Shown in pieces: positions 49,908-58,598 of a stretch of DNA of 64,000 bases (within the stretch, counting starts at the first letter, position 1; every line of letters starts with the position of its first letter). The position numbers and the translations under genes were made by a program. The DNA is taken from NCBI GenBank assembly GCA_050732635.1, contig JBOHRE010000003.1:11246-75245 (forward strand). Direction: 5' to 3'. This DNA is from JBOHRE01 sp050732635. Its GTDB lineage: Bacteria > Gemmatimonadota > Gemmatimonadetes > Longimicrobiales > RSA9. Under the pieces are notes generated by a model. The model did not search any database. It had not been told where the DNA came from and worked only from the letters and a program-made list of their open reading frames with translations.

Positions 49908-50227
49908 CCGAATTCCTGGTGACGGTGCGGATCACGCCGCGACGCGGACTGCTCGATCCGGAGGGCAAGGCGATTCACGGTGCCCTCGAATCGCTCGGCT
50001 TCCCCGCCGTCGACGAGGTGCGCGTCGGCCGCCTGGTGCGACTGCGGCTCGCGGCTGAATCGAACGCCGCCGCCCACGACGAGGCGCGCCGTATGTGCGA
50101 GAAGCTGCTGGCCAATCCAGTGACCGAGGACTACCGGATTGAGGTGGAGTCTCCGGACTCTCGCCGGCCCCGCAAACGCGCAGCCGGCGCGCACGTTCAC
50201 GACGATCCCGATCCCGATCCCGACTGA
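49904..50227 (+). CDS. purS: Phosphoribosylformylglycinamidine synthase subunit PurS
   Basis: This protein has 107 residues; the PurS fold is residues 1-85 (FLVTVRITPRRGLLDPEGKA, ALESLGFPAVDEVRVGRLV, CEKLLANPVTEDYRIEV). PurS bridges PurL and PurQ and helps ammonia transfer. The C-terminal ~22 residues are extra, ending HVHDDPDPDPD, encoded by three and a half GATCCC-type hexamers (50206-50226), likely a slippage expansion. It starts in the pssA stop and purQ follows three bases after. Confidence 0.93.
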   Translation: MTEFLVTVRITPRRGLLDPEGKAIHGALESLGFPAVDEVRVGRLVRLRLAAESNAAAHDEARRMCEKLLANPVTEDYRIEVESPDSRRPRKRAAGAHVHDDPDPDPD

Positions 50228-50230
50228 GCA

Positions 50231-50938
50231 ATGCACGTCGCGATCGTCACCTTCCCCGGCTCCAACTGCGACTACGATTGCTACAAGGCGATCCGCGACG
50301 TGCTCGGCGCCCACACCGAGTTCGTCTGGCACCGCGAGACCTCGCTGGGCGACGCCGATGCGCTCATCCTCCCCGGCGGCTTCAGCTACGGCGACTATCT
50401 GCGCGCCGGCGCCATCGCCCGCTTCAGCCCGATCATGGAACCGGTGCGCCGCTTCGCCGCCGCTGGCCGGCCCGTGCTCGGCATCTGCAACGGCTTCCAG
50501 GTCCTGTGCGAGGCGGGACTGCTGCCCGGTGCGCTCGTGCGCAACGACACGCTGCGCTTCGAGAGCCGCACGGTGCGCGTGCGCGTCGAGAACACGTCGA
50601 CGGCCTTCACCAACGCCTATGAGCCCGGCCAGATCCTCGAGCTGCACATCGCCCACGGCGAGGGCTGCTACGTGGCCGATCCCGAGACGCTGGACAGGCT
50701 CGAGGCCGAGGGCCGCGTCGCGTTCCGCTACGTCGACCGCGGCGGCCGCGCCACGGCGGAGGCGAACCCGAACGGATCGCTCCGCAACATCGCGGGCATC
50801 GCCAACGACGCTGGCAACGTTCTCGGGCTGATGCCGCACCCCGAGCGCAGCGTCGAGGCCCTGCTCGGGTCGACCGACGGACTGGGCGTCTTCGAGTCGC
50901 TAGGGCGCAGCGTCCCCGCTCGGGCCCCGACCTCGTAG
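50231..50938 (+). CDS. purQ: Phosphoribosylformylglycinamidine synthase, glutaminase subunit PurQ
   Basis: This protein has 235 residues. Class-I glutaminase motifs: VAIVTFPGSNCDYDCYKAI, LILPGGFSYGDYLRAGAIA, VLGICNGFQVLCEAGLLPGA (nucleophile Cys) and GLMPHPERSVEALLG (His/Glu). It feeds ammonia to PurL through PurS. purL is not downstream; the operon ends here at a repeat-rich spacer. Confidence 0.95.
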   Translation: MHVAIVTFPGSNCDYDCYKAIRDVLGAHTEFVWHRETSLGDADALILPGGFSYGDYLRAGAIARFSPIMEPVRRFAAAGRPVLGICNGFQVLCEAGLLPGALVRNDTLRFESRTVRVRVENTSTAFTNAYEPGQILELHIAHGEGCYVADPETLDRLEAEGRVAFRYVDRGGRATAEANPNGSLRNIAGIANDAGNVLGLMPHPERSVEALLGSTDGLGVFESLGRSVPARAPTS

Positions 50939-51041
50939 CTCTCCAGGTCGGCCGGCCCCGTCCATACCAACGGGTCAGCCGTCGTGCAGGTTGACGCGCC
51001 GCGGCGACGGGCGCGGCTCGTACCTTCTCGGCCCCTCTGAT

Positions 51042-51063
51042 TTTTGGTACAACCTGTACAGCC
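51042..51063 (+). repeat. Left inverted-repeat arm with palindromic core
   Basis: The sequence TTTTGGTACAACC plus TGTACAGCC contains GTACA-N3-TGTAC. Its reverse complement recurs at 51766-51787 with 19 of 22 bases identical; the three mismatches all fall in the central triplet. It could be an operator or an element terminus. Confidence 0.65.
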
Positions 51064-51388
51064 GACCGCCGGTGCCTGAGCCGATGGGACAGCCCGAGCC
51101 TCACTCCGCCGCACGCGCCGGTCGAGGATGCCGGTCGAGTAACCCGCCGGCCGAGTCACCTGCCGGGCCGTGCACCCTGCCGGCCCGGGCACGCTCGGCC
51201 CAGGAACCCTCCCAGCCCAGGCACCTGCCGTCCCAGGCACGCCGGCTCAGGCACACCCTGACAGCCAAAGGCACCACGGCCCAGGCAGCTGGCGGCCGAG
51301 TCGTCGCGTCCCGGGAACTCGGCCCGGCCCAAGCGTTCGCTCCGCTGCCCGATCGAGCGGCTCAGCCTTGACGTCACGAACGGCCCGC

Positions 51389-51402
51389 TGTAAACGTTTA
51401 CA
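51389..51402. promoter_or_regulatory. Perfect LacI/GalR-family operator palindrome
   Basis: TGTAAACGTTTACA is a perfect 14-base palindrome with the central CpG typical of LacI-family sites and matches the catabolite-responsive (cre) consensus. It lies 604 bases upstream of the LacI-family gene, the obvious candidate ligand. Confidence 0.65.
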
Positions 51403-51428
51403 ATCAGCAGCCGCCGAGCGTGGCCGGA

Positions 51429-51710
51429 CCCGAAAAACATTGCAGGACGAGCCGCGGCCGCTGAGCTGGCGGAACCCGAAAAGCATTACAGCACGAGCCG
51501 CGGCCGCTGAGCTGGCGGAACCCGAAAAACATTGCAGCACGAGCCGCGGCCGCCGGCGTGGCCAGACCCGAAAAACGTTGCAGCACGAGCCGCGGCCGCT
51601 GAGCCTGGCGGAACCCGAAAAGCATTGCAGCACGAGCCGCGGCCGCTGAGCGTCGCGGAACCCGAAAAACATTGCAGCACGAGCCGCGCGGCCGCTGAGC
51701 GTCGCGGAAC
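51429..51710 (+). repeat. Tandem repeat, six units of 46-47 bp
   Basis: CCCGAAAA recurs at 51429, 51475, 51521, 51567, 51614 and 51661. Each unit reads roughly CCCGAAAAACATTGCAGCAC, then GAGCCGCGGCCGCTGAGC and TGGCGGAA. A partial unit precedes the first, and a decayed seventh follows at ~51707. There are no unique spacers, so it is a minisatellite rather than CRISPR. Confidence 0.85.
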
Positions 51711-51765
51711 CTGGAACGAGCAGCGAGTGCCGCGGGCTGGCGCATCGGTCGACTCGGCGGCGACG

Positions 51766-51787
51766 GGCTGTACAACATGTACCAAAA
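51766..51787 (-). repeat. Right inverted-repeat arm with palindromic core
   Basis: GGCTGTACAACA plus TGTACCAAAA is the reverse complement of the left arm except for the central triplet and has the same GTACA-N3-TGTAC core. It is 218 bases upstream of the LacI-family gene. Confidence 0.65.
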
Positions 51788-52005
51788 CCACGAGGAGACG
51801 AGCGGGTAACGGCCGGCTCGGAGCACGCGGCCGGCGGGCGGCGGACGACGGCGGGCGCCACAGCGCCAGTCGCCGCAATCGAGGTGGCCGGCCGGACACC
51901 CCGGCGCGGTGACCCAGAGGCGAGCCGGGTTGGGCGGGCGTCGGGGCGGAATCGAGCGCCGCTAATTGTGGGCGGCGCGTTGGCCCACGTGCAACTGCGC
52001 GCGGG

Positions 52006-53052
52006 ATGGGCACGACGATCAAGGACGTGGCACGGGAGGCCGGCGTCTCGGTGGCGACGGTGTCGCGCGCGTTCAATGGGAGCGGGCCGGTGCGTCCGGA
52101 CACGCTGCGGCGGATCGAGGACGTGGCCGAGCGGCTGCGGTACCGGCCGCACGGCGGTGCGCGCAGCCTGATCACGCGGCAGACGCGCACGGTAGGAGTG
52201 CTGCTGCCGGATCTGTACGGTGAGTTCTTCTCCGAGGTGCTGCGCGGCATCGACAAGACGGCGCAGGCGCGCGCACACCATATCCTGGTGTCGAGCTCGC
52301 ACAACGAGCGCGAGGAGCTGGAGGCGGCGGTGGCGGCAATGCACGGCCGCGTCGATGGCCTGATCCTGATGGCCCAGGACACCGGGGTCGCGTCGCTGCT
52401 AGGCGAGATTCCGTTCGGCCTGCCGCTGGTGCTGCTGAACTGTCGGGCGGATGGGCCGTACGACTCGATCACCATCGCCAACGAGCGGGGCACGCGCGCG
52501 GTCGTGCGCCATCTGAGCGCGCTCGGTCATCGACGGATCGCGATGATCAAGGGTCCGGACGGCAATTTCGATGCGGCGGAGCGGCTGCGCGGGTATCGCA
52601 AAGGGATGCGCGAGGCGGGGGTGACGAGCACGTCGGCGCTGGAGCTACCAGGCGCCTTCACGGATGCGTCGGGGTACGCGGCGGCCAAGCATCTGCTGAG
52701 GATGCGGCCGCGGCCAACGGCAGTGCTGGCCGCCAATGACACGACGGCGCTGGGCGCACTGAGCGCGCTGCGTGAGGCGGGCGTCGCGGTGCCGGACGAC
52801 ATCGCGGTCGTCGGCTTCGACGACATTCCGATGGCGCGCTATCTCAATCCACCGCTCACCACGGTTCACGTGTCGATCCGGGAGCTAGGCAAGCGAGCGG
52901 TCGAACGGCTGCTCACGGCACTGGACGATAAGGACGCGCACGAACCGCGCGAGGACGTGCTGCCGACGCGGCTCGTAGTGCGTGGCACGTGCGGCGCGCC
53001 GACGCTGACCGGCGGCAGCCACGCAGCTGACACGGACGAGGGGCAATGTTGA
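52006..53052 (+). CDS. LacI-family transcriptional regulator
   Basis: This protein has 348 residues. The N-terminal helix-turn-helix is TIKDVAREAGVSVATVSRAF, followed by the hinge helix (RPHGGARSLITRQTR). The effector domain is a periplasmic-binding fold (VGVLLPDLYGEFFSEVLRGI, GLILMAQDTG, HLSALGHRRIAMIKGP, VLAANDTTALGALSAL, VVGFDDIPMARYLNPPLTTV). It should repress or activate the glycan-utilisation genes that follow in response to a sugar. Its stop overlaps the GH3 start by seven bases, so the regulator is part of its target operon. The palindrome at 51389-51402 is a candidate site. Confidence 0.93.
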   Translation: MGTTIKDVAREAGVSVATVSRAFNGSGPVRPDTLRRIEDVAERLRYRPHGGARSLITRQTRTVGVLLPDLYGEFFSEVLRGIDKTAQARAHHILVSSSHNEREELEAAVAAMHGRVDGLILMAQDTGVASLLGEIPFGLPLVLLNCRADGPYDSITIANERGTRAVVRHLSALGHRRIAMIKGPDGNFDAAERLRGYRKGMREAGVTSTSALELPGAFTDASGYAAAKHLLRMRPRPTAVLAANDTTALGALSALREAGVAVPDDIAVVGFDDIPMARYLNPPLTTVHVSIRELGKRAVERLLTALDDKDAHEPREDVLPTRLVVRGTCGAPTLTGGSHAADTDEGQC

Positions 53053-55463
53053 CGCGCGCGCGTGGAGTCGCTATCGCCGTGAGCGCCGGTCTGGCACTCG
53101 GCTGCGCCGCGCCGCGCGACGTGTCGGCGCCGCCGGTCGAGCCATCGCCGCCGCGAGGCCGGGTGGCGACGACTCCTCCACCGCCGGCGCCAGTCGTCAC
53201 GGCCGGCCGGCGAGCGGCGGCGGTCCGCGATCCACGGATGGAGCAGTTCGTCGACTCCGTGCTGGCGCGCATGACGCTGGCCGACAAGCTAGGCCAGCTG
53301 AATCAGCCCACGGGCCCCGGTCCACAGACGGGTCCCGAGCAGCGTTCCGGTTCGGAGGCGGACGTACGTGCCGGTCGCATCGGCTCCTTCCTGGGCGTGT
53401 GGGGCGCCGCCAACACGCGCAGCCTTCAGCGCATCGCAGTGGAGGAGAGCCGGCTGGGAGTGCCGCTGCTGTTCGCGCACGACGTGATCCACGGCTTCCG
53501 CACGATCTTCCCGGTTCCGTTGGCCGAATCCGCGAGCTTCGACACCGCGGCGGTCGAGCGTGCGGCGCGCATTGCCGCCACGGAAGGCGCGGCGCACGGC
53601 GTTCACTGGACCTATGCGCCGATGGTGGATCTCGCGCGCGATCCTCGCTGGGGCCGCATTGTCGAGGGCGCGGGCGAGGATCCGTTTCTGGGTGCGGCCA
53701 TGGCGGCCGCGCGGGTGCGCGGCTTCCAGGGCGAGGACCTCTCGGCGGACAACACAATGATGGCGACGGCCAAGCACTTCGTCGCCTATGGCGCCGCGGA
53801 GGGCGGTCGCGACTACAACACCGCCGACATCTCCGACATTACGCTGCACGAGATCTACCTGCCGCCGTTCCGCGCCGCGATCGACGCGGGCGCAGGTTCG
53901 GTGATGGCCGCCTTCAACGAGATCGGCGGCGTGCCGATGCATGCGCACAACGAGCTCATCGATGGGCTGCTGCGCGAGGAGTGGGGCTGGGACGGCGTCC
54001 TGGTGAGCGACTACACGGGCGTGCTGGAGCTGCTGCGCCACGGCATTGCGGCGACGCCGGCCGAGGCGGGTGTCCTCGCGCTCGCGGCCGGCGTTGACGT
54101 GGACATGGTCAGCCGGATCTACCTCGAGCACCTCGATTCGATGGTTCTCGCCGCCCAGGTCGACGAGCGGGAGATCGATGAGGCAGTGCGGCGCGTGCTG
54201 CGCGCGAAGTACCGCCTCGGCCTGTTCGAGGATCCGTACCGCTACGCCGACGAGGCCCGGGAGCGCGCGCTCACGCTGGCGCCCGAGCACGTGGCGGAGG
54301 CGCGCGCACTGGCGCGCAAGGCGATCGTGCTGCTGAAGAACGAGCCGCACAACGGCTCGGCGGTGCTGCCGCTACGCAGGGACATCGGCACGATCGCCGT
54401 GATCGGCGCGCTGGCGAGCGATCAGCGCTCGCCGTTGGGCTCGTGGGCGGCCGCCGGGCGTGCCGAGGACGCCGTATCGGTGCTCGACGGGATCCGCGCG
54501 GCCGTCGCGCCGGCAACCACGGTGCTGTACGCCGAGGGCGCAGCGGTGGAGGGTCAGGACACGAGCGGTTTCGCCGAAGCGCTGCGGGTGGCGCGGCGCG
54601 CCGACGCCGTGGTGCTGGTACTCGGCGAGCACCACGACATGAGCGCGGAGGCACGCAACCGCAGCTCGCTGGATCTGCCGGGCGTGCAGCCGGAGCTGGC
54701 GCGTCGCGTCATGGCGCTGGGCAAGCCGACGGTCGCAGTGCTGCTGAACGGGCGCCCGCTTTCGATCCCGTGGCTGGACGAGCACGTGCCGGCGATCGTG
54801 GAGGCCTGGTACCTCGGCGTGCAGATGGGTCCGGCCGTCGCCGACGTGCTGTTCGGCGATTACAACCCGGGCGGCAAACTGCCGGTCAGCTTCCCGCGCA
54901 CGGTCGGCCAGGTGCCGATCTACTACAACCACAAGAACACCGGCCGACCGCCGGTGGAGTCCGAGCGTTACACGTCGAAGTACATCGATGTGCCGTGGAC
55001 GCCGCTGTACCCGTTCGGCCACGGGCTGAGCTACACGACGTTCGAGTATCGGCAGCTGACGCTCGGCGCCCGCAGCCTGAGTGGCGGCGACTCGCTGATC
55101 GTGAGCGTCGAGCTCGCCAACACTGGCGAGCGCGCGGGCGATGAAGTCGTACAGCTGTACCTGAGCGACGAGGTCCGCAGCATCACGCCGCCGGTCAAGC
55201 AGCTGCGCGGCTTCCGCCGCGTGCACCTGCAGCCGGGCGAGGCGCGGACCGTGACGTTCACGCTGCGATCCGCTGACTTCGCCTTCTATGACACGCAGCT
55301 GCGTCGGCTCGTCGAACCGGGCTTCTTCACCGTCCAGGTCGGCGGCAGCTCGGCCAGCGGGCTACGGGATCGCTTCGAGGTCGTCGGCGACGTCCTGATC
55401 CTCGATCGCTGTGCGGTCTGCCTCACGGCGCGGCGGGATGGCAGCGACGCAGGTGGCGCATGA
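53046..55463 (+). CDS. Glycoside hydrolase family 3 beta-glucosidase, lipoprotein
   Basis: This protein has 805 residues. The lipobox is LALGC (Cys20), so it is anchored to a membrane facing the periplasm. The GH3 N domain has LGVPLLFAHDVIHGFRT, APMVDLARDPRWGRIVEG, ATAKHFVAYGAAEGGRDYN and the nucleophile in GVLVSDYTGVLEL (Asp322). The C domain (KAIVLLKNEP, GEHHDMSAEARNRSSLDLP, PVSFPRTVGQVPIYYN) holds the acid/base region, and an Fn3-like domain ends the protein (FGHGLSYTTFEY, VQLYLSDEVRSITPPVKQL). It releases glucose from beta-gluco-oligosaccharides. With the GH144-like neighbour, sophoro-oligosaccharides are a reasonable guess. Confidence 0.93.
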   Translation: MLTRARGVAIAVSAGLALGCAAPRDVSAPPVEPSPPRGRVATTPPPPAPVVTAGRRAAAVRDPRMEQFVDSVLARMTLADKLGQLNQPTGPGPQTGPEQRSGSEADVRAGRIGSFLGVWGAANTRSLQRIAVEESRLGVPLLFAHDVIHGFRTIFPVPLAESASFDTAAVERAARIAATEGAAHGVHWTYAPMVDLARDPRWGRIVEGAGEDPFLGAAMAAARVRGFQGEDLSADNTMMATAKHFVAYGAAEGGRDYNTADISDITLHEIYLPPFRAAIDAGAGSVMAAFNEIGGVPMHAHNELIDGLLREEWGWDGVLVSDYTGVLELLRHGIAATPAEAGVLALAAGVDVDMVSRIYLEHLDSMVLAAQVDEREIDEAVRRVLRAKYRLGLFEDPYRYADEARERALTLAPEHVAEARALARKAIVLLKNEPHNGSAVLPLRRDIGTIAVIGALASDQRSPLGSWAAAGRAEDAVSVLDGIRAAVAPATTVLYAEGAAVEGQDTSGFAEALRVARRADAVVLVLGEHHDMSAEARNRSSLDLPGVQPELARRVMALGKPTVAVLLNGRPLSIPWLDEHVPAIVEAWYLGVQMGPAVADVLFGDYNPGGKLPVSFPRTVGQVPIYYNHKNTGRPPVESERYTSKYIDVPWTPLYPFGHGLSYTTFEYRQLTLGARSLSGGDSLIVSVELANTGERAGDEVVQLYLSDEVRSITPPVKQLRGFRRVHLQPGEARTVTFTLRSADFAFYDTQLRRLVEPGFFTVQVGGSSASGLRDRFEVVGDVLILDRCAVCLTARRDGSDAGGA

Positions 55464-55551
55464 TCGCGCCGGCGCTCGATCGCATCGGCTTTACCATAGA
55501 TGGGGTTTCATCGGCCCCTTCCCGTCTCACCAGATTCCCGGGTCGGACACC

Positions 55552-58551
55552 ATGAATCGACGAATCGCATCACTCTTCCTGCTGTTGACGGCCACGCCGC
55601 TCGCGGCGCAGGGCCCCCAGGGACGCGTGACCGGCACCGTCACGTCAGCCGACAACGCGCGTCCACTGCCGGGCGTCAGCATCGAGGTGAAAGGCACGAC
55701 CGTCGGCACGCTCACGGCCGCAAACGGCCGCTACGCCATTTCGGTCGAACCCGACGACACCCTCGTCTTCTCCTTCCTCGGCTACGCCATCGAGGAGGTC
55801 GGCGTGGCCGGGCGCGAGGTGGTCAATGTAGCGCTACGGACGGAGGCCGTGGCGCTGCAGGAGATCGTCGTCGTCGGCTACGGCACGCAGCAGCGCCGCG
55901 ACGTGACCGGCGCGGTGGCGAGCATCAGCGGCGAGGAGCTCACCACGGTCGCCACACCCTCGGTCGAGCAGGCGCTGCAGGGCCGTGTGGCGGGCGTACA
56001 GGTGACGCCGCAGTCGGGCGAGCCCGGCGCCGGCGCGATCGTGCGCATCCGCGGCGTCGGCACACTGAACAACGCATCGCCGCTGTACGTCGTCGACGGC
56101 ATGTTGGTCGATGACATACAGTTCCTGAACCCGAGCGATATCCAGGCCGTCGATGTGCTGAAGGACGCATCGGCCACCGCCATCTACGGCTCACGCGGCG
56201 CCAATGGCGTGATCATCATCACGACGAGGCGGGGCGTGATCGAGCGGCCCACGCAGTTCACGATCAATGCGTACGCCGGCACGCAGCGCGTGCTCGACCC
56301 GATCGATCTGGTGAACGCGCAGCAGTACGCGATGCTGGCCAATGAGCTGGCGGCCAACCAGGGGATCCCTCCGTACTTCGAGAACCCGTCGGCCGTCGGG
56401 ACCGACACCGACTGGCAGGATCTCGTCTTCGACGATGCCGCTCCGATCCAGAGTTACCAGCTCTCCAGCTCGGGCGGCACGGACCGGATCACCTATTACT
56501 TCAGCGGCAACTATTTCCGGCAGGCGGGCGTGCTGCCCAAGTCGGACTTCGACCGGCTGACCCTGCGCCTCAACAACGACTATCAGCTCAACGACTACCT
56601 GCTGTTCGGCCACAACATCAACTTCTCCTACACGGACGGGCAGCGCCCGCCCAACGTGCTCGGCGCGCTGTACCGCGCCGATCCGGCGATCCCGCCACGC
56701 AACCAGGAGGGCGACTTCAGCAACGCCAACCTGCGATCATCGGCCGGGAACCCGGCGGCGGCCGTGTTCTACACGCGCAACGAGGAAACGGGGCGTCGCC
56801 TGGTCGGCAATCTGTTTGCCGATCTGAACGTGCTGGAGAACTTCACATTCCGATCCAGTTTCGGCCTGGACTACGCCGAGACCGAGTTCCGCGGGTTCAA
56901 TCCCGTATTCGTGGTGTCGCCGACCCAGCAGAACACGGAATCCACTCTGAATGTCGAGCTCGGTAAGGCCACCTCCTGGCTCTGGGAGAACACGCTGAAC
57001 TGGAACTGGGTCTCCGACCGGCACCGCGTCAACGCGCTGGCCGGCGTCACCGCGCAGTCGTTCTATTTCGAGGAGCTCGGCGGCGGACGCAGGAACATCG
57101 TGGGCGAAGGCGAAAACCTGTGGTACCTCAATGCCGGCGATGCCGAAGGCCAGACGAACTTCAATGAGGCCGAAGACTGGCGCATGCTGTCGTACCTCGT
57201 GCGCACAAACTACTCGCTGCTCGACCGCTATCTGCTGACCGCATCCTTGCGGGTGGATGGCTCATCGCGCTTCGGCGAAGGGAATCGCTATGGCTGGTTC
57301 CCGTCCTTCGCGCTCGGCTGGAATCTCGCCGAGGAGCCGTTCTTCCCGGCCACCGACGTGATCTCGGCCTTCAAGCTTCGTGGCAGCTGGGGCGAGATCG
57401 GCAACGACAAGATCGGCGCGTATCCGGGCATACCGGTGGTGACCGGCAACCTGAATGCGGTGTTCGGGCCGAGCCAGGACCTGACGTTCGGTGCCACGAC
57501 CGTCGAGCTGGCGAATCCGGACGTGCAGTGGGAGACCACGCGGCAGACCAACCTCGGCGCCGACATGGCGTTCCTCGACGGCCGCCTGGCCGCCACCGTG
57601 GATTACTACAACCGGCTGACGGACGGGATCCTGGTGCGCGTGCCGATTCCTCGTTACGTCGGCGTCACGACCGAGCCGTTCGTGAACGCGGCCGAGGTCG
57701 AGAACAAGGGCCTCGAGGGTTCGTTCACCTGGGCGGAGTCGCGCGGCGACCTCGGCTACGAGCTGAACGTGAACGGCGCGACCGTGAACAACGAGGTGAA
57801 GTCGCTGGGCCAGGGCCGCGAGGAAATCCTGAGCGGCGGGCTCGGCAATGAGATCGCGTTCACGACCCGTACCGTCGTCGGTCAGCCGATCGGCTCGTTC
57901 TGGGGATTCCAGGTGTTGGGCGTGTTCCAGACTCAGGAGGAGATCGCGAGCTCGCCGACGCGCGGCGGTGAGCAGCCCGGCGACCTGAAGTATGCCGACC
58001 TGAGCGGGCCCGATGGGGTGCCGGACGGGGTCATCACGAACGCCGACAAGACCTTCATCGGTTCGCCGATCCCGGATCTGATCTACGGCCTGAACGCGAA
58101 CCTCAGCTGGCGCGCACTCGATCTGTCGGCCAGCTTCAGCGGTCAGAGTGGCAACGAGGTCTTCAACGGCAAGAAAGCCGTGCGTTTCGGCGTCGAGAAC
58201 TACGAGGCATCCTTCCTGAACCGATGGACCGGCCCGGGCACGAGCAACAGCGAGCCGCGCATCACGAATGCGGGCCACAACTACCAGGCGTCGGAGCGGT
58301 TCATCGAGGACGGCTCGTTCTTCAAGCTGCACGCGGCGCAGCTCGGGATCCGGCTGCCGCAATCGCTGACCGAGCGCTTCGACCTGCAGTCGGCGCGCCT
58401 CTACGTGAACGGCACGAACCTGTTCACCATGACCGACTACTCGGGTTACACGCCCGAGCTGACCGTCGACGAGGTGATCCGCAGCGGGATCGATCTCGGC
58501 ATCTTCCCACCCGCGCGTACGTTTACGCTCGGTGTGGACGTCACGTTTTGA
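55552..58551 (+). CDS. SusC/RagA-type TonB-dependent outer-membrane transporter
   Basis: This protein has 999 residues from ATG 55552. A signal peptide ends at LTATPLAAQGPQ. A carboxypeptidase-like CNA-B domain follows (GRVTGTVTSADNARPLPGVS, GTLTAANGRYAISV, LVFSFLGY), then the SusC hallmark LQEIVVVGYGTQQRRDVTGA. The plug has LQGRVAGVQVTPQSGEPG, VRIRGVGTLNNASPLYVVDG, DIQAVDVLKDASATAIYGSR and GANGVIIITTR. The barrel ends in FTLGVDVTF with a terminal Phe. It imports oligosaccharides with its SusD partner just downstream. An in-frame extension upstream to 55411 overlaps the GH3 gene and is not coding. Confidence 0.94.
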   Translation: MNRRIASLFLLLTATPLAAQGPQGRVTGTVTSADNARPLPGVSIEVKGTTVGTLTAANGRYAISVEPDDTLVFSFLGYAIEEVGVAGREVVNVALRTEAVALQEIVVVGYGTQQRRDVTGAVASISGEELTTVATPSVEQALQGRVAGVQVTPQSGEPGAGAIVRIRGVGTLNNASPLYVVDGMLVDDIQFLNPSDIQAVDVLKDASATAIYGSRGANGVIIITTRRGVIERPTQFTINAYAGTQRVLDPIDLVNAQQYAMLANELAANQGIPPYFENPSAVGTDTDWQDLVFDDAAPIQSYQLSSSGGTDRITYYFSGNYFRQAGVLPKSDFDRLTLRLNNDYQLNDYLLFGHNINFSYTDGQRPPNVLGALYRADPAIPPRNQEGDFSNANLRSSAGNPAAAVFYTRNEETGRRLVGNLFADLNVLENFTFRSSFGLDYAETEFRGFNPVFVVSPTQQNTESTLNVELGKATSWLWENTLNWNWVSDRHRVNALAGVTAQSFYFEELGGGRRNIVGEGENLWYLNAGDAEGQTNFNEAEDWRMLSYLVRTNYSLLDRYLLTASLRVDGSSRFGEGNRYGWFPSFALGWNLAEEPFFPATDVISAFKLRGSWGEIGNDKIGAYPGIPVVTGNLNAVFGPSQDLTFGATTVELANPDVQWETTRQTNLGADMAFLDGRLAATVDYYNRLTDGILVRVPIPRYVGVTTEPFVNAAEVENKGLEGSFTWAESRGDLGYELNVNGATVNNEVKSLGQGREEILSGGLGNEIAFTTRTVVGQPIGSFWGFQVLGVFQTQEEIASSPTRGGEQPGDLKYADLSGPDGVPDGVITNADKTFIGSPIPDLIYGLNANLSWRALDLSASFSGQSGNEVFNGKKAVRFGVENYEASFLNRWTGPGTSNSEPRITNAGHNYQASERFIEDGSFFKLHAAQLGIRLPQSLTERFDLQSARLYVNGTNLFTMTDYSGYTPELTVDEVIRSGIDLGIFPPARTFTLGVDVTF

Positions 58552-58598
58552 GCAGATGTGGCAGATTTTGGCAGGCATCTTCTTCCGGCAGGTGGATC

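Larger units (their letters stand above)
50939..52005. other. Gene-free region with inverted repeats, operator and tandem repeats
   Basis: This ~1.07-kb spacer lies between purQ and the LacI gene. It contains, in order: a 22-base inverted-repeat arm (51042-51063), a C/G-rich stretch with repeated CCCAGGCAC-like pieces (51130-51360), a perfect LacI-type palindrome (51389-51402), a 46-47 bp tandem repeat (51429-51710) and the second arm (51766-51787). Open frames through it on both strands only translate the repeats. Confidence 0.7.

Noticed and set aside
51170..51649. Protein-coding gene across the tandem repeat
   Set aside because: Both strands stay open through the repeat because 46-47 bp units are stop-poor; no ribosome site or conserved sequence was seen, and unit lengths not divisible by three scramble the translation.
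51429..51710. CRISPR array
   Set aside because: The periodic units are nearly identical throughout, with no variable spacers, and no cas genes are nearby.
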